Assembly: GCA_945910005.1 (NCBI GenBank)
Contig: OX246738.1
Span: 25,534,303 to 25,598,302 of the forward strand
Direction: 5' to 3'
Source of the DNA: Isoperla grammatica
Taxonomy: Eukaryota > Arthropoda > Insecta > Plecoptera > Perlodidae
Length of the DNA stretch: 64,000 nt
The position numbers and the translations under genes are program-made. The notes beneath the pieces were generated by a model, which saw nothing but the letters and a program-made list of their open reading frames with translations, was not told the origin of the DNA and searched no databases. Position 1 is the stretch's first letter. Every line of letters begins with the position of its first letter. Of the stretch, positions 20,215 through 30,094 are shown piece after piece.

Positions 20215-21786
20215 TTATCTCAAAAACTGCAGAATTGGCAACGATTCTTCTGAAGGTCTGCACGCCCGCGTCCTCTTAATAACCGCACGTTGTTGGTCAA
20301 ACCAGTCCGCACCAAGTATTACCTCACATGATAAGTTAGGAACAATGAACATCACTACGTCACTAACGAATGTACCTAGTTTAAGTGAAACAAATGTTTG
20401 ATACTTTAGCTTTTGACTATTCACTGCACCAAACGCCCCGTCAACAGTCATGCCCTGCACAGGTAGCAGAGGTATATTCGGGATGACAGCTGTCAGTTCA
20501 TTATAAAAACATTCAGACATACAAGTCAAATCACCACCGGTGTCGAGCAACACATGTACATTGTCCCGTCCACCTACCGTCGCTCGCACGCGCGGCGCTC
20601 TAGCAATTTTAATATCACTACCCCCGGTGGGGCCGTCGTCGTCATTCACTAAGTCACTCACCGGACACATCTTCGCTACACCAATAGATCGGATGTTCGC
20701 CGTGACGAGATCTAGCGCTACCTTCGATGACGACACTACAGCTGGCAACAATGAAGGCGCTTGTGCAGCTATTGTTCGTTTCCCTGATTGTCGTCTGGAC
20801 CCATCTTCCACAAACGCCTCGAGCGACGACGCGCCACCCGCGCCATCTTGCACCATCTCGATCTGGTTGATGCGCGGGCGTTGATTCTCGCGAGCTAGCG
20901 GCCGATCACGCCACTGGTCGTTGTTGCCATGTCCAGATGGCTCCCTCCATTGATGGTTGGGCAGACCCATCGGTCCTCCCGGTGTCGTGTAGCGATTGTC
21001 ATCATCTCTGACATGTTGAGTACGAGACACCCCTTGGTAAGCGTCTCCTCCACGTTGTTGCCGTCTTGCAGCAGCGTCGTCCATATCCCGCAGAATAGTG
21101 AGCATGTCCGCGGACGTGGACACCCTTGCGGCCACCAAAACGTTTTCCACGTTTGCCGGAAACAAATGAGACATCCGCCTGATGAACGATCGTGGTGGAA
21201 TGGGCGGTGATAGATGCTTGATCTTTCGCATCCATGATACAAAGAACTCCGCCATTGATTTGTGGGTCGCACGGTTGTAAACTTTGGTGTGGAGCTCATC
21301 AATCAGCTTCTCCTGCTTGTTCTCTGACCAGAAAACGTCGATGAATGCTGACTTGAAGTCGTCCCAACTTGACCACGTGTCTTGAAACGCGTGCCCCCAG
21401 TCAGCAGGCATACCATCCATTTGCGTGATAGTTAATTGTAACCACTCACACGGTGGTACCCGTGATTGTGTAAAGTACACCTCCAAGGCGTTGAGGAACT
21501 CCATGGGGTGCACCGTGTCGTCGTCTCGGAAGCGGACCGCGATGGGCGGTCGGCTGAACGCGTGAGACAGCGGGCGCTGCTCCAGCCCACTGGCACACGG
21601 AGGCGTCTCGGCGCCCGACGACGTCGCGCGAGGCATCGACACCTCGAGAGCGGTGAGGCGGCCCGAGATAGTGCCGAGCAAGGCTCCGAAACCCGCCAGA
21701 ACAGTTTCCAATCTGTCAATAGGCGGTACATGATCTGCATCTGGCATGTCCTCGACCACAGATTGGGCCCGTGTATTAGGCATCAC
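20215..21786 (-). CDS. Retrotransposon Gag-protease polyprotein
   Basis: This intact frame of 523 codons starts at ATG 21786, just inside the primer-binding site. An amino-terminal hydrophilic part is followed by a capsid-like retrotransposon gag region (about residues 75-240, with tryptophans and a WxxFKxxFIxxF-like stretch). An arginine/glutamine-rich linker (about 245-330) follows, then an aspartic protease. The catalytic triplet is DTG at about 415, in VLLDTGGDLTC, and the flap-distal ILGADW lies near 490. There is no CCHC zinc knuckle; the basic linker may bind RNA instead. In the family the protease is normally followed by reverse transcriptase; here the frame stops 34 residues after ILGAD and no RT follows. 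The intact frame alongside near-identical LTRs suggests recent activity. Confidence 0.85.
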   Translation of the reverse strand: MMPNTRAQSVVEDMPDADHVPPIDRLETVLAGFGALLGTISGRLTALEVSMPRATSSGAETPPCASGLEQRPLSHAFSRPPIAVRFRDDDTVHPMEFLNALEVYFTQSRVPPCEWLQLTITQMDGMPADWGHAFQDTWSSWDDFKSAFIDVFWSENKQEKLIDELHTKVYNRATHKSMAEFFVSWMRKIKHLSPPIPPRSFIRRMSHLFPANVENVLVAARVSTSADMLTILRDMDDAAARRQQRGGDAYQGVSRTQHVRDDDNRYTTPGGPMGLPNHQWREPSGHGNNDQWRDRPLARENQRPRINQIEMVQDGAGGASSLEAFVEDGSRRQSGKRTIAAQAPSLLPAVVSSSKVALDLVTANIRSIGVAKMCPVSDLVNDDDGPTGGSDIKIARAPRVRATVGGRDNVHVLLDTGGDLTCMSECFYNELTAVIPNIPLLPVQGMTVDGAFGAVNSQKLKYQTFVSLKLGTFVSDVVMFIVPNLSCEVILGADWFDQQRAVIKRTRACRPSEESLPILQFLR

Positions 21787-21950
21787 TAAATTGTTCTTTC
21801 ACTATATCTTCGTGAACGAACGCAAAAATCGGTATGCAAAATCGCAAACAAACGCAAAAACTGGCACTTATACTGAATTAAAATACACAACACTATGTAA
21901 AGTCACTCACGCCTCGCAGTACACGTATGTCCGCGGTGAAGGTAATGAAA

Positions 21951-21962
21951 CGTCGGGCTCCA
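21951..21962 (-). promoter_or_regulatory. Primer-binding site
   Basis: On the minus strand TGGAGCCCGACG lies two bases inside the 5' LTR. It begins with the TGG that pairs with a tRNA CCA end. I cannot name the tRNA from memory with certainty. Confidence 0.65.
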
Positions 21963-21964
21963 GT

Positions 21965-22326
21965 TGTCACACTCCAATCCTGGCTATGTACGATGGGAGG
22001 TGGCAAGTGTAAATACACGAATGTAAATTACAGAAACTTTGTAGTAGATAGAGTACTGGTTTTATTTAAAACTCAGCATTAATACACAACAAGAATGAAA
22101 AGGCACAAATCACGTAGATCTGATTCCCTTGGAATCCGTAGATCAACTCCCGTTTCCATGGAAACCAATCTCCTCTCCAAATAACACAAACCAAACATCT
22201 TTTTACATCACTGCCCTCTTGATCTCAATAGTATAACCCACACAAACCAAAGATCTTCTAAAGACGCACTGCCCTCTTGATGTGGACAGTACAACAATGC
22301 ATCAAGAGGGCCTGTGAGACAGCACA
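21965..22326 (-). repeat. 5' LTR of the element
   Basis: The same 362 bp as 15644-16005. On the minus strand this copy would drive transcription of the Gag-protease frame. AATAAA is at the complement of 22061-22066. Confidence 0.9.
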
Positions 22327-22494
22327 GGGTGGTAATTGAATTACGTTGGAGCTAGTATAGGAGACTCAGAACTAACAACGGATAACGCTGCCAAGCTACC
22401 TCTATCTGCGCCATTGATGGTTTCAACAAATCAACGATGAGTAATCTCCTCCTCATAGAAGTATTTGCTTGCCACCAGATTGCATCTAGTCTAT

Positions 22495-22605
22495 TTTGAG
22501 TGGCTTGTTCGTCTGATGACTAAGGAAAGTGTGAGTAAGTCACAGTGTGAGTTTAGCGGGAATCGAGTCCTAGCGTTATAAGCCATCACTTTCAGTGCGA
22601 AAAAT
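22495..22605 (-). mobile_element. SINE fragment, 'aaggcgaatgctgggattga' family, copy 2
   Basis: The minus strand has GGACTCGATTCCCGC (B-box region) and tttccttagtcatcagacga, matching the body of the family (ttttcctcagtcacaagacg at 49065). Diverged and truncated. Confidence 0.45.
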
Positions 22606-22609
22606 ATCG

Positions 22610-23990
22610 GACTTTTGTCCTTACAAAATGTTTTTATTTCAGTATGTCTATGAAACATGCCAATGCAGATCAATACCATTTAGAATATAAACATAAAGTA
22701 AATGATATGTTTTATTACATGCTTCTGTCCTCACATAATGTAATATATTACATCAGATCAGTAAAATGCATAACCACTTACGTTGAAATAAATATTCATG
22801 TTTAGTGCAGCACAATTGTTATTTAGCAAGATAACTAATATCACAGATAACGCTTATTAAACACATCGTTATTTGTGCTAATATGTATGTAGGCCTAATA
22901 CGATTCTGGTTTTAGTTTGAATACCAGTTGGTGCAAACATAATTTAATTCTATTATGTATTTCAACAAGCCAATAAAGCTTAATCCAGTAGTATCGTAAT
23001 GTTCATCTAATGGGATATGATTCAGTAATGTTCGAAATAACAATAATATGTTGATCCGTGTTTTACATACAGAACAGAAATAACTGCTACCAGTTGATCT
23101 TCTACGTTTTGGGCTTGGCCGTTCTTTTTGCAATTTTTTGCGTTTTCGTTTGTAATATCAATGCTTTTTATTTCGGTAGACTGTAATGATGTTGGGAGGA
23201 ATTAAAATGGAGGTAATTACGTAAAAATCTATTGGTTTTAATTACGGTATAGAAAATCACCAGCGAATTTGAGAAAAACATAGAATGGTACACCTAATGG
23301 CCACATAAGACTTAATAACTTTTACAGGGTATAGACATTGTTGATATAATTTATGATCATGTTTTTATATAAAATGTTAGTGATCTTCTATCCAAAAAAT
23401 AAAAATAATTATTTTTTACTCGGTGAATCCGAGATATAATGATTAAATATCTGAAAATTTTCTCAGTTGTCCACGTTGATGGCAAGAACATTGTGACGAA
23501 AAGTTATTTTTTTCCGTCGGGAACTTTGGATAAAAACTGATTTTAAAAAAAATTTAGGTTGGCAGCAGTCTGCTCAATTAAATTTTTTTTTTAAGATTCC
23601 CCTGGAGATGAAAAAAAATGATGTTTATAACTATATTCGTTTGGGGCCCACAGACCGGCAAGGAATCAGCCATCTTTTTAGCTGAAGAACAAAGTATTTT
23701 TTAAGGATCTTTACGGCTTAATAACTTTCATACGCAACGTCCGATCGGAATGAAATTTGAAGTGGGTCGTCTCGTGATAACAGCCCACCGTCAAAGAAAA
23801 TTTGAGGTTTCCATCTGTTAGGGTTCTACGTCGGCAATATCCTGTTAAGTGCCCTTCGAGTCGCGCAGTAAGAGTGGCTGGGGTGGGAGCGCTCGCGTGG
23901 CTAAGCCCGGCGCGCTATCGCTCCCCTAGATAAATGTCCATAATAAAGCAACGAAGAAGAAGCAAATAAGGCATGCTTAGCTAACAAAGA
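22610..23990. other. AT-rich DNA; unplaced repeat-like patch
   Basis: The stretch near 23700-23930, with acggcttaataactttcata and then cgatcggaatgaaatttgaa, has the feel of an old repeat. I could not tie it to another copy in the window. No gene is seen. Confidence 0.3.
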
Positions 23991-24009
23991 CTTTCAAAGA
24001 AATTGAGTG

Positions 24010-24195
24010 GTATTATATGTATTATTTATTATTTGGTTTTTAACGACGTACAGGACAACCAAGTCGACTACGTCGGGAGTTGTTGGAGGAAGGGACAAGT
24101 GGAGGACATATTCAAAGGAATCAAAGAAGGAGAGGACCTCGTTTCGCAGTCACATTGGGTAAAATTCTACCCCCGGCCTAGACGAGGTACTTAGA
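24010..24195 (-). mobile_element. SINE-like repeat, also at 52.3 kb
   Basis: On the minus strand a tail ggacgt..gttaaaaaccaaat resembles the SINE tails at 8505. The plus-strand phrases ggaggaagggacaagtgga and ttctaccccc(gg) recur in order at 52320-52480. Family membership is tentative. Confidence 0.4.
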
Positions 24196-24199
24196 TGAT

Positions 24200-25650
24200 G
24201 GTTGCCCTGTAAAAACAAACTTACTCAAAGAACACAAAGTTAACTGGACCTCGTAACGTTAGCCCTGATGATAGAACTGCAATGCCCTAATGATATAATA
24301 AACTCTGTATTGTTGGAATAACTGTACCACCAAATACCTTTCAATAATAATTATTACCTAAACAATGTCTTACTTATTTGTTGATTGTTATTCATAGTTC
24401 CCGCGTGACGTCACAGCGGCCATGATAACACACAACTCATGTAGGCCTGTTCTAGATCATTGGCAAATTTAGTTTCAAATTTACTAAGTAAGCATAATTT
24501 TGGCAACAGCTTTAGCTGCAGAGACCAAATAAAGGTTATTATTACAGTGAGTAATGAAAATAACACAAATTACCAGACATATCAATTTTAATTAAAAAAC
24601 AAGCTGTATTTTAAGGATGTCTGTGTTCCACCATAACTTGCTTCAATTTCTTTCTCCATGGCAACGCCAAGGCTTGATCACAAGCGTGGCCGCCACACGT
24701 ACAGATGTGACGTATGTGTAACCTATGATACTTTACAAACGTTTCAATGAATATGTTGTCTGTACAAAGCAAAAACTGCATTGACCCTATCTTTGTTGGC
24801 CCTAACCTGGTAGAACCCTGTAAACACGAGACTCATCTTTACCCTTAAGTGTAAGGTCGCTCGTCGCGTGTGGCCGGTTTCTGCGTCTATTGTATGGTCG
24901 AAGTAAAGCACAAAACATCCCCTAGATGAGCACAGTGAATGGTGATCCCACTCGCTATAACATGTAATCGGGAAATCCATGATTATTCCGATGTATTGGA
25001 TGAGCTGTTCATTTGTCTGTCTAGTCTAGTGACAAACTGCTTCGAGACACGCGATTCGTTTCCACTGCTGCCAATAGAAGCCTGAAATAGAAATAAGCTC
25101 AAAGTGGCGATTGTTAAAATGAAAAACAATATGTACGTTAGTTGTATTTTCAATAAGAATCTGAATTTGATTGAAATTTTGTTTGGGCGTGAAAAGACAC
25201 TGCACACAATTTCAGAGCTAAAATTGTAGTTATAGTTAAAATTATAGTTAAAATTACAGTCTTATACTGAAGAAATGTCGACATTTTTATTACCTTAGAA
25301 ATAAAAATGTGGGCAATACGCACAAAGCGATTGTCTCGGTCCCACGTATAGTTTTCTTTATTGCTTCAACACATGCCGCTGTTTTTTGGGGTGGATGCAT
25401 CTGAGCCGGACACGGACATTCATTCATTGCTTCAAAACTATCGCAAGGGAGTAAAAATGATCGATCTTTTTGTCTAGATAATTGAATATTGTAGCCCTAT
25501 TGTATGGATATTGCTTAGATCAAATGTAAGTAATAATATTGCACATGTACAATAGAGTAATAATAATTTTTCGTAGGAAACCTACCTCGAGACCATCCAT
25601 TTCCATCTTCAGGTGGTTCTCTTTAGGTCTTGCGATAATTGGAATAGTTG
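24200..25650. other. AT-rich DNA, no gene
   Basis: tttctccatggcaacgcc near 24650 echoes the MITE cores at 11.1 and 15.4 kb, but I cannot find paired ends. gttaaaattatagttaaaat-type short repeats lie at 25220-25255. No conserved frame is seen. Confidence 0.3.
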
Positions 25651-25654
25651 AGAA

Positions 25655-25832
25655 GGAATGTCTGAGGGCTGATAGTATGACTCAATCCCAGCATTCGCCT
25701 TGTGACAGGCAACCTGGAAAAAACGTACATTTTTTCCAGTTCAAACCATTGCCTTTGGCCGGTATCAAACCGGTGACCACCCGCACTAGAGTCTCGCGTC
25801 TCACCGCTGAGCCACCTTTATCGGTTTGAAAT
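25655..25832 (-). mobile_element. tRNA-derived SINE, 'aaggcgaatgctgggattga' family, copy 3
   Basis: The minus strand carries GTGGCTCAGCGGTGAGACG (A box), CACCGGTTTGATACCGG (B box with a pairing arm), a ttttttccag body, then CACAAGGCGAATGCTGGGAT and a gagtcatact end. The best-kept member of this family here. Confidence 0.75.
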
Positions 25833-25834
25833 AT

Positions 25835-26900
25835 TTTATATCCGTTTGGCAAGGTATTATATTATATATGCCAATCAGGTGAATTATTTCTATTTCTAAA
25901 ACAAGTTAGCGCGTAAAATTGGAAAGGGTTATTATGTAAAAACGATTTTAACAAAATACTGTCGGCACTATTGTCGTGAGGAAACTTATCATGTCGTCCG
26001 GCGGGTTTTAAATCTGTTATTTAAATCCCTAAACATAGTGTCAACGTCACATAGACGACCATCAATCTTGTCCGCTGACAATGTAGACATTGATGTCCAG
26101 TATGAATACAGATGTGACGTGTGCGATGGAAATATGCTTAGATTACAACGTTGTCCATACGGTCACATTGTGTGTTCACTTTAAGATGGAAGTAACAAGC
26201 GAGCGAAGCAAGCGATCCGTCTTTCCTATCTAACTTAGCTCCTTATCTGGTAATAAAATCTGTTTGGTTTATTTCCTCTGTTACATAGACTCAACTTAAC
26301 GGATTCACAAAATAATGAATTGATGTCATTAGGGAAGCTCACAGTTTTTAAAGCCCCAGCTATAAAGAGTATTTGTAACTTATAATTTGTAACAAATAAT
26401 GTTGAATTTAGCTAGGTGGTTTGCATGAAAATTAAGGACTAAAGCTCATCGAAAAAGATGAGTTTTTTTGGATCTATTTGATAGACGCACACAGTATTTG
26501 TTTATCGACCATATAGAAAGAATACGTAAAGTATATTTTAGTTTGCATTAAAAACATTCATTCGAGCTAGTTTTTAAGTTGTTCAACACTGGTATCTCTG
26601 TACATCAAACAACTTGAAAGTTGTGTGAACGCTTGTATGTGTTCTATACCGATCAAATTACTACAAATTATAAGATGCACGTAGCTGTGGCTTCAGGTCG
26701 TTTATTGTACTTACGGGAGATAATAGCATGCATCAAACAATTAAGAACCAGCTTTCCACTTACAACTAGGGCACATCTCTGCATCTTGGTCTTAATAATC
26801 TGAAAGCATTTACATTCACTTTAACTAGACACGAAACAAAACAACCTGACCCTCTTCCAACTTGACGAACAATATTAGCACGCATTACTGCTTCGTGTCC
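25835..26900. other. AT-rich DNA, no gene
   Basis: caagcgagcgaagcaagcg near 26198-26216 resembles the end motif of the 34-kb repeat but lacks the rest. ctcatcgaaaaagatgag followed by Ts (26446-26470) is a small hairpin. It resembles a bacterial terminator but has no meaning as such here. Confidence 0.3.
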
Positions 26901-26910
26901 AATACACTTA

Positions 26911-27352
26911 AGACCCATCCACATTGAAAATTAACAGTAACGTAACTTAACACCGTACCGTAACGTTTTCGAAGACTGTCCACATTAGAACTTAATTTCC
27001 TACGTCCACCTATCAGTGTTTGCCTGCGTAAATCAAGAACCTAACCTTATTTATTTATGTATTCATTTATTTTTACGTTCAGTATTGTTACACAATTACT
27101 TACATTACATACAATACATATAAGTGAATATCAAAATATCCATAGCATCACGTGATTTTGAATACACATCGCTGATTGGTTTATTCTTACTGCAGAGTTA
27201 CGGTATACGGCGCTAGGTATGGAGTTAGCAAACTTCTGTGCTACTGTTACTGCCGCAGTAAGCAATGACGTTGGGTTCTCATCAGCCAATGGGAGTGTCT
27301 TAATCCTAATTGTACTGTTACTGTTACTTCTAATTTGAATGTGGATGGGCCT
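26911..27352. mobile_element. MITE, 442 bp, TTA target duplication
   Basis: The left end agacccatccacattgaaaa pairs with the right end (complement aggcccatccacattcaaat), and matching continues into taacagtaac. TTA flanks both sides (26908-26910, 27353-27355). A 3-bp TTA duplication is the hallmark of PIF/Harbinger elements, so I infer that superfamily. The interior is non-coding. Confidence 0.7.
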
Positions 27353-27699
27353 TTAATCGGTTTTTTAGAATTTACCTCACAGGATTTTGTATCCGTCTCC
27401 ATTTAGGCACCATTGTTTTCCTCATAAAATGTCAAATATGTTTTGATAAGTAGAAATTGATTCCCCTTTTAGTACGGCAAGTGTCACGTGTGCGTTGAAC
27501 AACACACACCATTACAAATTAATACAACTTGATTTAAAATTATCTATAAAAAGGAGTACTTATTTATTGATGACAAATACTGGTTTTCAGTGGGGAACTC
27601 TGTACTATAAATTATGAGCTTTTTAGAAATTACGGCTCCAAAGTCACCGTTTAAATTATACATCAGTAAAAATAAGTAAGAATACAAATAGATTTAAAC

Positions 27700-27812
27700 C
27701 AATTACCAAGGTTAAAAAACCCAAGCCTTTACGGGAATCGAACCCTAGACATTCTACATTGGATGCAGAAATAAACCCACTAGACAAGTTAACCAAACTT
27801 ATAGCCTAAGCT
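27700..27812 (-). mobile_element. tRNA-derived SINE head
   Basis: The minus strand has GTTAACTTGTCTAGTGGGTT (A-box region) and CTAGGGTTCGATTCCCG (B box and T-arm), about 40 bases apart. The anticodon arm is not convincing. Confidence 0.55.
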
Positions 27813-27839
27813 ATTGTGTACATTATAATCCTAACAAAT

Positions 27840-29200
27840 ATGTTTGAAATTATTTATTAATTTATTTATTTATAACAGCTTTATACAGAAAGTAACGAGT
27901 TTTTTTCCTGTTTGCAGGTGAATACCGGCCATGAACCATGATGTTCTTGTCTGGGTAGGAAGAGAGTTTTCGCCACACCAAACAGCTAAGCCAAGCTTAT
28001 TAAGCACCGCACATATATAATGTCTCAATAACACTAAACGAAGGAAAATCCTCGCGTTTTCCTAGCAATATAGGTATGGTATGCATTAGCATTCTATTCA
28101 ACATTTTAAATTATCAAGTTCATTCGCATACCGAGCACTTAATCTGCTTCATGGTAGGGTGCATAAAGCGTATTGTTATGCTTGATGACAATGGAGAAAG
28201 GGAATTTGATCAAAAGGTATATTGTTGGTGCAGCCATTAATGAATGCTGGGTCGAGTTATTATCATAGTCGACGTTGAGATTGACGGCTTCAGTTCAGAT
28301 CATAATGAAAGAAAAACCAGGATCATAACAAACGGGATTGCAGGCGTGAGAGGGGAGGGGCGTAATTGAAACATAGATCGTGTGTCACTTCTACGGGGTA
28401 AGATCATCTTTACATGAAGATTGTCTAATATGCGATCTAGACAAACAGACCTTACACATTTCAAAGCATAGCTTTTAAACTTCTCCATTGTGGCTTTGAG
28501 TTGAGCACTCCAAAATGTGTAATAACCGGCATTAAAACATATCGTCGTTAAATCGTTCATGTTTACCGATACCTGGTTATGGCCCTGCATAGCTTCTCCA
28601 AAGTTCTTTCTCAACTTTTATAGCTTGTTATGCCAAGCCCGAAAATTACATTTTGGTACATTTTAATTTTAATTGCTGTCTATCTTGCCAACTAGAGATG
28701 TTCTACCAGGGTATTTACCCGGGTTAATCAACGCTTGTTACGGTGGCTGATATAATCACAAATCCTTGTTGATTACATCTAAGTCTACTCAAAGACTTAT
28801 TTCAGAACAATATTAAGTTCTTCGTAATTTGTAGTGAAGGAGCCAGCGGAAAATGGATTTGCGGAAAGCTGTGATGAAGTGAAGCGATGGTTAGTTGGAA
28901 ATGTTGAGGCACAGAGTACTTAAGAATGTTGTGAGGGAAGTGGATGGGAATACGAAGATTGCAATGCGGCCAACCGGTAATCCGGGTGATTCAATGTTCG
29001 GTTCTGGATAATATGAAGAGACGAAAAGACTGTCAGAAAAGAGGAAATAATTTGGTCAGCTGTTTGAAACCAATTTATAAGAATTGGTGATGAAAAGAAA
29101 ACGTATTGAATTTCAGGCGACATTTGCTTTGGTTTTCAAGTTGTGTTAAGCTGGTGAAATATGACATAACATAATATATACATAGCTCTATTAAGGCTTC
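27840..29200. other. AT-rich DNA with a TTTA-rich patch
   Basis: ttatttattaatttatttat at 27851-27880 may be another LINE-like tail. The 104-codon minus frame 28300-28614 has no recognised domain. Confidence 0.3.
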
Positions 29201-29209
29201 AAGGCTCTA

Positions 29210-29370
29210 ATTATTCGCTCAGTAGAGATTTCGTGCAGCAGAGCATTCGCGTACTAGAGTTTTTGCTCAGTAGAATAATCGTGGCCTGGATCATTCGTGC
29301 ACTAGAGTTTTCGCGCACTAGAGCATTCGCGCAGTAGAACATTCGCTCACTTAAAATTTCGCTCACTAGA
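29210..29370 (+). repeat. Degenerate ~16-18-bp tandem repeat
   Basis: Roughly nine copies of a phrase like attcgcgcactagag, with g/t and act/agt changes, run without large gaps. Old minisatellite. Confidence 0.7.
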
Positions 29371-29799
29371 TACGTTCCCAAGGCTTCAAATAAACACTAA
29401 ACTTAACTCTTACCATCACTTCATCAATTTCACGACCAAAACCTATAAATTAATTCGTTATGGGTTAAATGGGGATCAGTAATGAGGGAATTGAGGGAAA
29501 AGTAGTGGGGAAATCAGAAAAGATAACTCAAATTTCTTTTTGATAAGGAAAACATACAATCACGGACGTAGCACAACCGAAAGTATCGTTTTTCATCTTA
29601 ATATCCTCGACCACGAAAGTTGTTAACATTTATGTATTATTTATAACGTGAACACACAAATATACGTATAAACTTTTGCGAACGAAAAATGAATATCATA
29701 TTATTATAAATCAATATACACTGACAGAACCCTAGAAACCTGTACATTAATAAATACAATAAGAATACACCAGTTTTCAGCTAAAACCAGTTTCATGAG

Positions 29800-29915
29800 A
29801 TTCTGGTACCTAGTCATAATGATCGCCGAAACATTTTTCCCAGACCGGGAATCGAGCTCCTTTCCTCCGGATTAAGTATTTACGCTCTTATCATCTAAAC
29901 AAATTGGAAAAACAA
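29800..29915 (-). mobile_element. SINE, left member of a head-to-head pair
   Basis: The minus strand has AGATGATAAGAGCGTAAAT (A-box region), GAGCTCGATTCCCGGTCTGG (B box), then gaaaaatgtttcggcgatca. It shares cgattcccggtctgggaaaa with the neighbour at 29945. Confidence 0.6.
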
Positions 29916-29944
29916 CAATCCAACAACAAAAACTACACAAAGAA

Positions 29945-30090
29945 CCAGTTACATAGAGGAGTCAGTCTAGTGGCAAAATAAATTCGGATCCCGGGTTCGA
30001 TTCCCGGTCTGGGAAAACTGTTGGACGGTTCCTATCACATCACAACACACTCGCCCATTATTAAAACGAGTCGCCAAAAGTTTTGCCGGT
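29945..30090 (+). mobile_element. SINE, right member of a head-to-head pair
   Basis: gagtcagtctagtggc (A-box region) is followed by CCCGGGTTCGATTCCCGG (strong B box), then tctgggaaaactgttggacg and a short tail. Oriented opposite to the copy at 29800. Confidence 0.65.
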
Positions 30091-30094
30091 TAGT

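Larger units (their letters stand above)
15644..22326 (-). mobile_element. Ty3/gypsy-type LTR retrotransposon, pol-depleted
   Basis: Two direct 362-bp LTRs (15644-16005 and 21965-22326) begin TGT and end ACA. They differ at one base that I could see (ccc/tcc near 15799). Both sides have the 4-bp target duplication gggt (15640-15643, 22327-22330), so this is one insertion event. Read on the minus strand the order is 5' LTR, primer site, a Gag-protease frame (20215-21786), a 3.8-kb stretch without pol, the last ~60 codons of integrase, a polypurine tract and the 3' LTR. Reverse transcriptase and RNase H are absent, so it would need helper proteins to move. The family assignment rests on the protease and the integrase GPY/F-type end. 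Confidence 0.9.

Noticed and set aside
20540..21789. Several 90-114-codon frames on the plus strand and in other minus frames
   Set aside because: They are shadows of the Gag-protease frame, which has recognisable motifs in order.
26198..26216. Another copy of the 34-kb repeat
   Set aside because: Only the short caagcgagcgaagcaagcg motif matches; no adjoining sequence of the unit is present.
26446..26470. Rho-independent terminator (hairpin followed by Ts)
   Set aside because: The window is animal DNA without operons; such hairpins arise often in AT-rich sequence.
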